A stretch of DNA of 63,209 nt. Source: an uncultured Clostridia bacterium. GTDB taxonomy: Bacteria; Bacillota; Clostridia; Christensenellales; Borkfalkiaceae. Below are positions 1-7,806 of the stretch, one piece after another. Within the stretch, counting starts at the first letter, position 1. Each line of letters opens with the position of its first letter. The translations under genes and the position numbers were made by a program. The notes beneath the pieces were generated by a model. The model made no database searches. It saw only the letters and a program-made list of their open reading frames with translations, and was not told the DNA's origin. The stretch is taken from contig CALVMP010000002.1 in the NCBI GenBank assembly GCA_944346655.1, positions 1 to 63,209 on the forward strand. Reading direction: 5' to 3'.

Positions 1-1484
1 CAGAAAACAACAATGATAAAAACTTAATAGATTTACAGCCCGGCGGAGACGAAGCGCACGGCAAGCCCCAAAACGAAAACCACGTTCACTTTGAACAGCG
101 GCTGGCTTTGAGCGACGAAAAAACGCGCTCGCGCTACAACGCCGTCAAGAACGCCTTTATGGGCTATGCCGAACCTAAGAGCGGGATAATTGTCTCCTCG
201 CGCACGAACGCATATGGCGAGGATTTTTATCTCGGGTCGGCATTTCTCGGCAGGGTGAGGTTGGTCAGGGGATATGTGCGCCTTTTTCTCTCCCTTCAAC
301 CCAAAAAGTATCCGCGCGAGCGCTATCTTCACCACGATGTGTCCGGGGATAAGAGGTATGCGAAGTGTCCGCTTTTAATCAACGTATATTCTGCTGCTGC
401 AATTAAAAACGCTTATTCGCTCATCGGCGAAGTTATGCGCAGGTCGGGTGCGGCGCCGCTCTCCTCGCATATGGCAAGGGACTGGACGGAGGACATAAAC
501 TCTTCGCTTTCCGCCCGGTACGAATCCTTTGACTATGCCGACATGGCAGCCGCCGACGCCGCGATACCCGACGAAGGGATTGTCGACGACTATAAGGAGG
601 CTCCCCCCTCGCCAAAGATTGCGGGCAGCTTCTACGGCACGCCTGCCGGTGAAAGCAAGGACGGGGTTATGTATCCCGAAGACTACAGGGTGCTCAAAGC
701 CCCTTCGCCCGTGCGCATGCCGCGGCGGGCAAAGGTGGTAAATGCCGAGGGCGAAAAGATAGGCAGGGTGCGCAAGGGCGTGTGGTACGACCTCGAAGGC
801 AGACAGAAAGGCTCGTTTTCACGAACGGAGGAAAAGAGCGTTTACCTTTTAAGGGGAAGTGCGCGCAGGGGATTTGTCGACGCGCACGACAACGTTCTGA
901 CCATGGAGGGCGACTATCGCGCAACCTTAAAGCGCTTCCCCTACATACTGCTGTTTGTGTTCATCTGCCTGCTTGCAATCGTTACGGCGGTCACGGCGGT
1001 CGTTACCTCTTCGCTCATGCCAAACAGCTCGGCGGGCGGGTCGTACGAGCCTATAATTTTCGTCGCCGACGAGAGCGGCACGGGCTGGGACGAAACGGAA
1101 AACCTGCCCATCTTTTACAACGGCACATTCGGCGCCGAAAAAATAGCGCCCGGCATGTCGGGTTCGTATACCTTCCAGCTTGAAAACCACACCCCCGCGG
1201 CAATAAACTTTAATCTCACCTTTACAAGCCGGAACACATACGGCATTAAGCTCGTTTACACCTTAAAGCGCGACGGCGCGGCAATTGCCGGCTCTCCCGA
1301 AAAGGTGCTCGCCGAAGATTTATCCCGGCAAAACCTTACCATCGAGGCGCTCTCAAGCTCGGTGTTCGAGCTCGAATGGGAGTGGCAGCACGACGACGAG
1401 GCAGACACAGCCGCTGGCACGAGCGGAACAATTTATACGCTCTTTATAAACTTCAGCGCCGAGAGAACAAACGCCGATGAGTAA
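1..1484 (+). CDS. membrane-anchored protein with novel N-terminal module (5' partial)
   Basis: The reading frame is open to the left edge without a stop, and no ATG lies in frame upstream of the conserved part, so the start is outside the window. Three parts can be seen. The first (about bases 125-455) is a module rich in Arg, Tyr and Leu that reappears at the C-terminus of the protein at 58291-61467. The second is a Gly/Arg-rich linker. The third is one strong membrane segment (about bases 930-1015) followed by an ectodomain with a PGMSGSYTF strand and a Trp-rich EWEWQHDD segment. The ectodomain resembles the fold of TasA/camelysin-type SipW substrates (inference). The stop overlaps the sipW start by 8 bases, so the two are probably co-translated. 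Function unknown. Confidence 0.8.
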   Translation, partial: ENNNDKNLIDLQPGGDEAHGKPQNENHVHFEQRLALSDEKTRSRYNAVKNAFMGYAEPKSGIIVSSRTNAYGEDFYLGSAFLGRVRLVRGYVRLFLSLQPKKYPRERYLHHDVSGDKRYAKCPLLINVYSAAAIKNAYSLIGEVMRRSGAAPLSSHMARDWTEDINSSLSARYESFDYADMAAADAAIPDEGIVDDYKEAPPSPKIAGSFYGTPAGESKDGVMYPEDYRVLKAPSPVRMPRRAKVVNAEGEKIGRVRKGVWYDLEGRQKGSFSRTEEKSVYLLRGSARRGFVDAHDNVLTMEGDYRATLKRFPYILLFVFICLLAIVTAVTAVVTSSLMPNSSAGGSYEPIIFVADESGTGWDETENLPIFYNGTFGAEKIAPGMSGSYTFQLENHTPAAINFNLTFTSRNTYGIKLVYTLKRDGAAIAGSPEKVLAEDLSRQNLTIEALSSSVFELEWEWQHDDEADTAAGTSGTIYTLFINFSAERTNADE

Positions 1485-2019
1485 GGCGCTTAAGATTGCA
1501 TATGCCGTTATCCGCGGCATAGTTGCGGGGCTTTGCGTTATTTTGCTCGTCTACAACCTGTATGTTATAATCTCCCGCTACGGCTTTGGCAACCCCGTTC
1601 CCACGGTGTTCGGCTACGGCGGGGCACAGATTGTTTCGGGCAGCATGGACGACGGAACCGAGGACGCCATAAAGGTGCACGACTTCGTTATAATCCATGC
1701 CCGGGACGACTACGAAGTGGGCGATATCGTAACCTATATAGATAACTACGGCGACGCGACGACCCACAGGATTATAGAAAAGGACGGCGACACGTTTTTA
1801 ACCAAGGGCGACAATCCTGAAAACGCAGTCGACCCGCCCATAACCAAAGAAAAAATTGTCGGCAAGGTAATCGCCGTGTGGCGGGGCGTCGGCGAGGCGA
1901 TAGAGTTCATAAAGGGTCCCTACGGGCTAATGGCAATACTCTTTGCCGGCGTCGTAATCTGGTTTGCAGGCGACATTATCGGCATTCTGACAAGCGGTAA
2001 AAAGGATGAAGAAGAATAA
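1477..2019 (+). CDS. sipW: SipW-type signal peptidase I
   Basis: This is a 180-residue membrane-bound signal peptidase of the ER/archaeal-like S26B class, which cleaves secretory signal peptides at the outer face of the membrane. An N-terminal membrane segment (residues about 8-32) is followed by the SGSM box with catalytic Ser56. The THRI box carries His97 in place of the lysine of ordinary bacterial signal peptidases, and TKGDN carries Asp112. A second membrane segment lies at about residues 148-172. The Ser-His-Asp arrangement is typical of SipW. The next two genes encode proteins with SipW-type signal segments, so they are its likely substrates. The gene overlaps both neighbours, which indicates one transcript. 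Confidence 0.93.
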   Translation: MSKALKIAYAVIRGIVAGLCVILLVYNLYVIISRYGFGNPVPTVFGYGGAQIVSGSMDDGTEDAIKVHDFVIIHARDDYEVGDIVTYIDNYGDATTHRIIEKDGDTFLTKGDNPENAVDPPITKEKIVGKVIAVWRGVGEAIEFIKGPYGLMAILFAGVVIWFAGDIIGILTSGKKDEEE

Positions 2020-3505
2020 GAAAAAGTACCCTGTATTTTCATATCTTGTCTATCTTCTCGCCGTAACGGTTCTGTTTACGGGCGTCTCTTTTTCGCGCTA
2101 TTCAATCAGCTCTTCGGGTGCGCCCTCGGCTTCCGTCGCGGGCTTCAACTGTTCCTTTTCAATCGATAACCTTTCATCTTTTTCCTTCAGCAACATAAAT
2201 TATTTCCTCGGCGGCGAAGAGTTCGGCACACCGATCGAACTTGACTTTTCTCTGAGCAATTACCGCACCGAGGGGGGTATAACCTATCAGAGCGGCGTCG
2301 ACGCGCAGGCTTCGGTTACGTTAAAGCTGCCCGCCGAGTTCGCCGACAATTTAGCCCTGCAAATTGAAAATATCGGTCAGGAAACTGCCTATACCCCGCA
2401 GATAGTATTGGGGCAATTGATTTACGGCTATTCGCAAAGCGCGGATAATGACGGCAACCCGGTCATAACCCTCGGCACGGAATATCATACTCACAACGGG
2501 GAAACTTTTAAATTTTATACCTACGGCGCCATTGAAAATAATTATCAGGAAAGCGTAACCGCTACGGGTACCCTCGCGGACGGCGGCACCCTAACCGCAG
2601 AATGGGACGAGGGAAAAGCCAAAATTGAGATAACCACGCTCAGCGAGCCTGTGGATTATGTGGATTATTCCGTAAGCTTCGAGCGCGACGGCGGCGCCGC
2701 GGAAGATATCTACCTCGATTTATCCAAAAACCAAACTTATTACCTTATAAAGATTACAACGCCCGACATGCTCCTTTCTTCGGCATCCGAAGGGCAGGTA
2801 AAGGAAAATTTTAAGGCTTATTTGACTCTCACAAGCCGCATTAACGCGTCTGCAGGCTGGTATAGCTCGCTTTCGGCTGATCAGAACGGCAACGCGCAGC
2901 AGGACGGCAGAGGCGTTACGCCCGTGTTCAAAAGAGCGGCAGACGGAAGTTATACCGTCGTCGGCGACATGATGGAGCTCATAACTTCGCCTCCCGAGGC
3001 AAATGAAAGCTACGTCATTCTCTCGGACTATAGTTATGTGAATGGTTCCTTTGTGCCCGCGCAGGACGCCGAAGTCGTCACCACAATTACGGGCTATCAC
3101 TTCGGGCAGGAAGCAAATTATATAAACGGCGACGGTTCAACCGGCGAATCTACCCTCGTGCGCGTAAACTGCGCCTATACATATGAGGGCACCTACAATA
3201 TTACGCTCGACCATGTCGCGCCCATCGCGCAGGGTCACGACGATTACGTTCACTCAATGGTCTGGGGGGATAATGTAACCATGCTCACGGGCGTTTCCGC
3301 CCCCACGGCGCAAAACAATAATACTCCCTTTGCAAATATTCCTTCGGCAAACTGCACCAACGTTTCGGGTCCGCGCAAGATAAGCGTTGCAAACCTCAAT
3401 ATATATCCCGTAAACTCAAGCATAACCTCTGCCGTGAATATCTCGTATAACTGGAACATGCAGGCATACTTTGTCCAGGCTTCGCAAACTGATAAGGGTA
3501 CATAA
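2006..3505 (+). CDS. SipW-dependent secreted protein, 499 aa
   Basis: This is a secreted or surface protein of unknown function. A lysine-rich start (MKKNKKK) is followed by a hydrophobic segment (residues about 10-27) ending in TGVSFSRY. That layout is seen in substrates of SipW peptidases, where cleavage lies just after the hydrophobic core. The mature part is rich in Ser, Thr, Asn and Tyr with alternating hydrophobic residues, as in beta-sandwich matrix proteins. It has few charged residues and no recognised catalytic motif. It overlaps sipW by 14 bases and its stop abuts the next gene. Its Shine-Dalgarno (AAAAAGG) is almost on the ATG, so translation probably depends on the upstream gene. 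A matrix or pilus-like role is inferred from context only. Confidence 0.8.
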   Translation: MKKNKKKYPVFSYLVYLLAVTVLFTGVSFSRYSISSSGAPSASVAGFNCSFSIDNLSSFSFSNINYFLGGEEFGTPIELDFSLSNYRTEGGITYQSGVDAQASVTLKLPAEFADNLALQIENIGQETAYTPQIVLGQLIYGYSQSADNDGNPVITLGTEYHTHNGETFKFYTYGAIENNYQESVTATGTLADGGTLTAEWDEGKAKIEITTLSEPVDYVDYSVSFERDGGAAEDIYLDLSKNQTYYLIKITTPDMLLSSASEGQVKENFKAYLTLTSRINASAGWYSSLSADQNGNAQQDGRGVTPVFKRAADGSYTVVGDMMELITSPPEANESYVILSDYSYVNGSFVPAQDAEVVTTITGYHFGQEANYINGDGSTGESTLVRVNCAYTYEGTYNITLDHVAPIAQGHDDYVHSMVWGDNVTMLTGVSAPTAQNNNTPFANIPSANCTNVSGPRKISVANLNIYPVNSSITSAVNISYNWNMQAYFVQASQTDKGT

Positions 3506-6500
3506 ATGAAAGAAAAAACCAGGCAAATCGCGCTCTACGTTTTAATGGCGCTCATAATCGTAACCATGTTCACTGCCTCGCTCACGCTGGGCAGATATTC
3601 GTCTGAGCAGAGTTCGGACGGCGGTTACGGCAGCGACATGGAGTTTATTCTATCTACGCAGGTAGAGGTGCACTCTGTCGACGATTTCTTTCTTGCCATA
3701 GAAAACGGCTACACCAACCTTAAAGTAGCCGACGATATGGATAATCCTTTAATAATAACTTCCGATACCAGCAACGTAAAAAGCGACCTTATCATTGATT
3801 TAAACGGTCACGAAATTCAGCGCAACAACACCACGCCCCTATTGCAGGTGCAAAACGGCATCACCCTGACCATAATCGACAGCAAGGGCGGCGGAAGTTT
3901 GTATAACCCCGTCGGCTCGGTTCTGCAAATCGGCGGCAGCAGCACCGTCGAAGGTTCCGTAAAGGTCACCGAAGGTTTTCTCAACGTTCAGGCGGGCATT
4001 TTCGAAAGCGGTCCCCGCAACGGCAGGCGCAACTGGACGGATAAAATTGTATACGACGAATACGCCAAAAGTTCCGACAATAGCTGGAGCTGGTCAACCC
4101 GATCGGGCGGCAGCTTCAAAGATACCGATCTGTTGGAAGTATACCGCAAAGACAGCGCCCCTGCTACAGAGAATGACGACGGTTATACTTTGCTCGGCGA
4201 AGCTGAGATGCCCGTCATAGTTCCCGTGACCGTAAAAAACGACACGAACTACACCGTAAGCGGCAACATGTATTTTGACAAAAACAGCACTGTCGCGTAT
4301 GGCAACAATGTAATAACTGAAGATACCTATATCTTTTTTACGGTAGAAGACGACCCCTCCGTCGAAAGCAACTTTTCCTATTCCGTCGGCAGCGCGGACT
4401 ATTACTACTCATACACACTGTACTATACCGATGATGGAAACGGCGTAAGGACATATAGCGCCGAAAATACGGAAGGCAGCACCCCTGCAACCGTAAAGGC
4501 ATATATTTACAACAACGTAAAGGGCAATGCGGAAAGCGTTACAAACGGCTATGCCGCAATCAAAATGACCGCCGGAGAAATAAATGTAAACGGCGGCGAT
4601 TACCATGCATACTTCGGCGTGAATAAAAGCTATTGCATAAACGTAACGGGCGGCATGATGGAAATCAACAGCGCAAACTCAAATTTCTATGCCTATGAAA
4701 ACAGCGTTTGCGTTCAGTGCGACTACGCGGAAAATGACCCGAATAAGTATCTGAAAATTTCCGACGGCAATTTCTACTCCGAGCTCGGCGACACGGTCGT
4801 TGTTTCGCGCGGCAGAACAGATATCGTCAGTGCAGACTTTACCAAGGATGCGTCCTCGAATATGTTTGAGGTCACGGGTACGTCGTTCACCGGTGAGGAG
4901 CTTGCCGCATATTACAATGCAAACAATTCCGTAATAGATATCACGGGCGGCTCGCTCACCATATCCCAAAGCGCCACCTTCAACATAACGGGCTCGGGCG
5001 TTACGGGCATCAGGGCGAGCGGCAGCGGAGCCTCGGTCACTACATACAACACAACCTTTAATTTCTACGGCGGAGGAAGCGGCAGCACGCTCGACAGTTC
5101 CTTCAACCGCGCCGTTTATACCGGCGGCGGCAACGTTACCTGCGTCGGCGAAACAAATATATTGATGGCGCGCAATAAGGAGGGGCAAACTGACGGCATA
5201 ACCTCGCGGTATAATGTCGGCGTTCTTGCGGGCGGCAGCAGCAGCGTTACCTTCAGAGGAAATGCCGAAATAGATATCAACGGCAATGCCACCCCCTCGG
5301 GCGGCAACTACGGCATATATTCCACGGGCGGCACCATAACCTGCGGCGAAAATGCCAACGCCTCAACCACAATCACCATTGCCGCAAACAGCGCCAGCAC
5401 GGGCAACTACGGCATATATTCCACGGGCGGCGCCATAACCACCCGCGGCACCACAAAAATTACTCTCGGCAATTCAGCGCAGGAAGCAAGTCTTGAAACG
5501 TTGTCTCGCACCAACTACGGCATTTTCTCCGAAGGCGGCACCGTAACCTGCGGCGAGGACGGCGGCACGACGAATATCACCATAAACGGCACCACCCAAA
5601 ATGTAACCGTCGGCACAGGTGAAAATGCGACTGTGCATACTTCGCAGGATAACTTCGGCATATATTCCGGTCAATTGACTACGACCGAAAACGGCACTAC
5701 GGTTACGACGTCGGGCGCAATAAATGTTTACGGAGAGACGGAGATAAATGTTTACGGCGCTTATTCCTCGGGCATTGACTCCGACGGCGGCACAATCAAC
5801 ATATCGGGCAGCTCGTTTAAGTGTTATGTTACAATGTCGCAAAACGATACCACCCTCTCCAGCACGGCAATAAATACCTCGGGCGGCAACATAACCGTCG
5901 GCGCGGCGCATGTCGATATCCAGTCAAACGGTCTCGGCGTTACCGTTCAGAGCGGCAACTTAACTTTTTCGGGTTATAGCGGAACAGTCCCTTCTGATAT
6001 AGTTAAGGGCACTGCAATAACAGCTACCCGCGGCACTGCCCTGTTTGTTGCGGGTCAGAACAGCTACCTGCATTTTGAAAGCGGCGTGAAAGTTGAAATA
6101 GAAAGCATCCTGACCCCCGGCACAACATGGGCTTCTGCCGAGGGAAGCACCGAAACGGACAACAACGTAAGCCTTACAAACGGCGTGCTCATTATGGGCG
6201 GCTCCGTCTATGTCAACGGCAGCGCAACCGTAACTTCCACCGTGGCTGGCGGCAATTGGGCTACAGGTATAAATAATACAAATAAGGCAACCCTTTCCAA
6301 CTTCAACGGCGTATATGTTCAAAGCGGCTCGCTCTATGTCGGCTCAAGAATGGGCGAGAACAATCAGATTGAAGTTACAAACGCAAAAGCTCTGCTTTAC
6401 GTTAAAAGTTCAATTGAAAGCAGCGGCACCACGTTCCCCGCGCTCACTTTCAACGGCGGCAGCTACAGCGGCGTATATGTTCAGGGCGGCTCGCTCTACT

Positions 6501-7546
6501 CCTACGGCACCCTCAATGTAACCCATACGGGCGTGCAGAATGACTCGGTTGCCTCCGGCGATACTGCATTTTTAAATCAAACTATAAAGAGTTATTCCGT
6601 CAGGGTGGAAGGTGATAATTCTACCAGCGTAACTATAACAAAGGGAGAAATCACAAACAGCATTGGCGGCGGCGTTTATGTTTCAGGCGGTACTACCGTT
6701 TTGGGTGAAAGTAGTGCCAATAATTTAAAAGTCAGTACAACCGGATATGGTAGTTACGGTGCAATTACTCTATGGAGCGGTTCAACTTGGCATTATATTA
6801 ACTCGCAAACGGGCGGGCATGCCGTGCAGGTCAATGGCGGTAATTTAACTATAAATAACGGTGAGTTCACGGCTGCCCAGGGCAATGGTATAATTGTAAG
6901 CAATGGTACTGCAAATGTACATAGCGGCACATTCAAGGGCAATGACCGCGGAAAAGGAAATATAACTCAAATTACCGGACCGGGAGCTTCTGCCGGACTG
7001 AAAGTTGTCGGCGGTACGGCTAATATTTACGGCGGAACCTTCGGCGAGAATAGCACCACAAATAATAGCGGCGCATTTGTAATGGGTACCGCTAACGCCC
7101 GTGCCAAAGTAAATGTTGTTGGCGGGACCTTTTATGCTTATGGCGCCGACGCATTCACGATATTCCGCTATGCTACAGTAAAATTCGATCCGGGAAATAC
7201 TAATAAGATTATAGAAGACGCAGGGCAAAATGTTGGAGGTGATATAAATGTTACAGGTAATGGAGCGTCGGCTATTTCCGTGACCGATGATCGAATTTAT
7301 GCTGCTGACGAAAACCGCGGTTCAGAGGTTCGTGTTTATAGTGGTACCTATATATCAAATCAACGAAGTGATAATGATGCAATATGGAGCGGTTGTTCTG
7401 CTGATCGTACCTATATTCATGGCGGAACATTCACAGGAGGAAGATATGCAATCAATGTTACCGCCGGATATGTTGCATGTGATTGGAGTGAAGTAACTTT
7501 GAATGGACCGTCGGGGCAAACACGTGGTACGGTTAATGACCTATAA
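3506..7546 (+). CDS. large SipW-dependent beta-helix-like surface protein, 1346 aa
   Basis: A signal segment (residues about 7-30, ending LTLGRY) marks this as a SipW-type secreted protein. The rest is a long array of short strands separated by Gly-Gly, Asn-Gly and Ser-Gly turns, for example INVNGGDY, FNGGSYSGVYVQGGSLY and YGIYSTGGTI. This pattern fits a right-handed parallel beta-helix such as an adhesin or polysaccharide-binding protein. Several units are near repeats at DNA level: the segments near 5301 and 5401 share the NYGIYSTGG coding run, and those near 6300 and 6470 share GVYVQ(S/G)GSLY. No C-terminal anchor (LPXTG or SLH) is visible. From about 6600 onward codon use becomes clearly more AT-rich than in the first 3 kb. 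The gene starts on the base after the previous stop. Confidence 0.85.
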   Translation: MKEKTRQIALYVLMALIIVTMFTASLTLGRYSSEQSSDGGYGSDMEFILSTQVEVHSVDDFFLAIENGYTNLKVADDMDNPLIITSDTSNVKSDLIIDLNGHEIQRNNTTPLLQVQNGITLTIIDSKGGGSLYNPVGSVLQIGGSSTVEGSVKVTEGFLNVQAGIFESGPRNGRRNWTDKIVYDEYAKSSDNSWSWSTRSGGSFKDTDLLEVYRKDSAPATENDDGYTLLGEAEMPVIVPVTVKNDTNYTVSGNMYFDKNSTVAYGNNVITEDTYIFFTVEDDPSVESNFSYSVGSADYYYSYTLYYTDDGNGVRTYSAENTEGSTPATVKAYIYNNVKGNAESVTNGYAAIKMTAGEINVNGGDYHAYFGVNKSYCINVTGGMMEINSANSNFYAYENSVCVQCDYAENDPNKYLKISDGNFYSELGDTVVVSRGRTDIVSADFTKDASSNMFEVTGTSFTGEELAAYYNANNSVIDITGGSLTISQSATFNITGSGVTGIRASGSGASVTTYNTTFNFYGGGSGSTLDSSFNRAVYTGGGNVTCVGETNILMARNKEGQTDGITSRYNVGVLAGGSSSVTFRGNAEIDINGNATPSGGNYGIYSTGGTITCGENANASTTITIAANSASTGNYGIYSTGGAITTRGTTKITLGNSAQEASLETLSRTNYGIFSEGGTVTCGEDGGTTNITINGTTQNVTVGTGENATVHTSQDNFGIYSGQLTTTENGTTVTTSGAINVYGETEINVYGAYSSGIDSDGGTINISGSSFKCYVTMSQNDTTLSSTAINTSGGNITVGAAHVDIQSNGLGVTVQSGNLTFSGYSGTVPSDIVKGTAITATRGTALFVAGQNSYLHFESGVKVEIESILTPGTTWASAEGSTETDNNVSLTNGVLIMGGSVYVNGSATVTSTVAGGNWATGINNTNKATLSNFNGVYVQSGSLYVGSRMGENNQIEVTNAKALLYVKSSIESSGTTFPALTFNGGSYSGVYVQGGSLYSYGTLNVTHTGVQNDSVASGDTAFLNQTIKSYSVRVEGDNSTSVTITKGEITNSIGGGVYVSGGTTVLGESSANNLKVSTTGYGSYGAITLWSGSTWHYINSQTGGHAVQVNGGNLTINNGEFTAAQGNGIIVSNGTANVHSGTFKGNDRGKGNITQITGPGASAGLKVVGGTANIYGGTFGENSTTNNSGAFVMGTANARAKVNVVGGTFYAYGADAFTIFRYATVKFDPGNTNKIIEDAGQNVGGDINVTGNGASAISVTDDRIYAADENRGSEVRVYSGTYISNQRSDNDAIWSGCSADRTYIHGGTFTGGRYAINVTAGYVACDWSEVTLNGPSGQTRGTVNDL

Positions 7547-7666
7547 AAGTATTGAAAAATAGTTTCACTAATATAATAAAATTAAATGATAAAGAATCAT
7601 TATTGATATTTCTCAGCCCAAAGTGCGGATTTTGTGTGGAATCCGCAGAACACTCCTTTAAAGGAC

Positions 7667-7698
7667 GGCGGCAGCGCGTAGCGCTGCCGCCGCTTTTT
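7667..7698 (+). terminator. rho-independent terminator of the surface-protein operon
   Basis: A perfect 11-bp stem (GGCGGCAGCGC / GCGCTGCCGCC) with a GTA loop is followed by GCTTTTT. It ends the transcript that runs through the sipW locus. Confidence 0.9.
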
Positions 7699-7743
7699 AA
7701 GGCTCGGTCAAATAATATTTTAACTATTTTCTATTTTTGGTAC

Positions 7744-7773
7744 TTGAAATAGGTATGCGAATTATGTTATAAT
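7744..7773 (+). promoter_or_regulatory. SigA-type promoter of the P-type ATPase gene
   Basis: TTGAAA and TATAAT are separated by 18 bases. The ATG of the ATPase lies about 33 bases downstream, preceded by AAAAAGGGAA as ribosome binding site. Confidence 0.75.
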
Positions 7774-7806
7774 GTATCAACCATAATATTAAAAAGGGAA
7801 TACAAA

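Larger units (their letters stand above)
7547..7806. other. intergenic: hairpin, terminator and promoter
   Basis: No convincing gene lies here. It holds a perfect 8-bp hairpin (TGCGGATT / AATCCGCA, 7624-7647), then the terminator at 7667 and the promoter of the P-type ATPase. A frame starting at TTG 7552 runs straight through the terminator and is not credible. Confidence 0.8.

Noticed and set aside
33..335. Antisense frame at the left edge
   Set aside because: It is opposite the conserved module of the partial membrane protein and shows no protein-family features.
7552..7752. 66-codon frame from a TTG start after the giant surface-protein gene
   Set aside because: It runs through a perfect rho-independent terminator, has no ribosome binding site and translates the hairpin arms.
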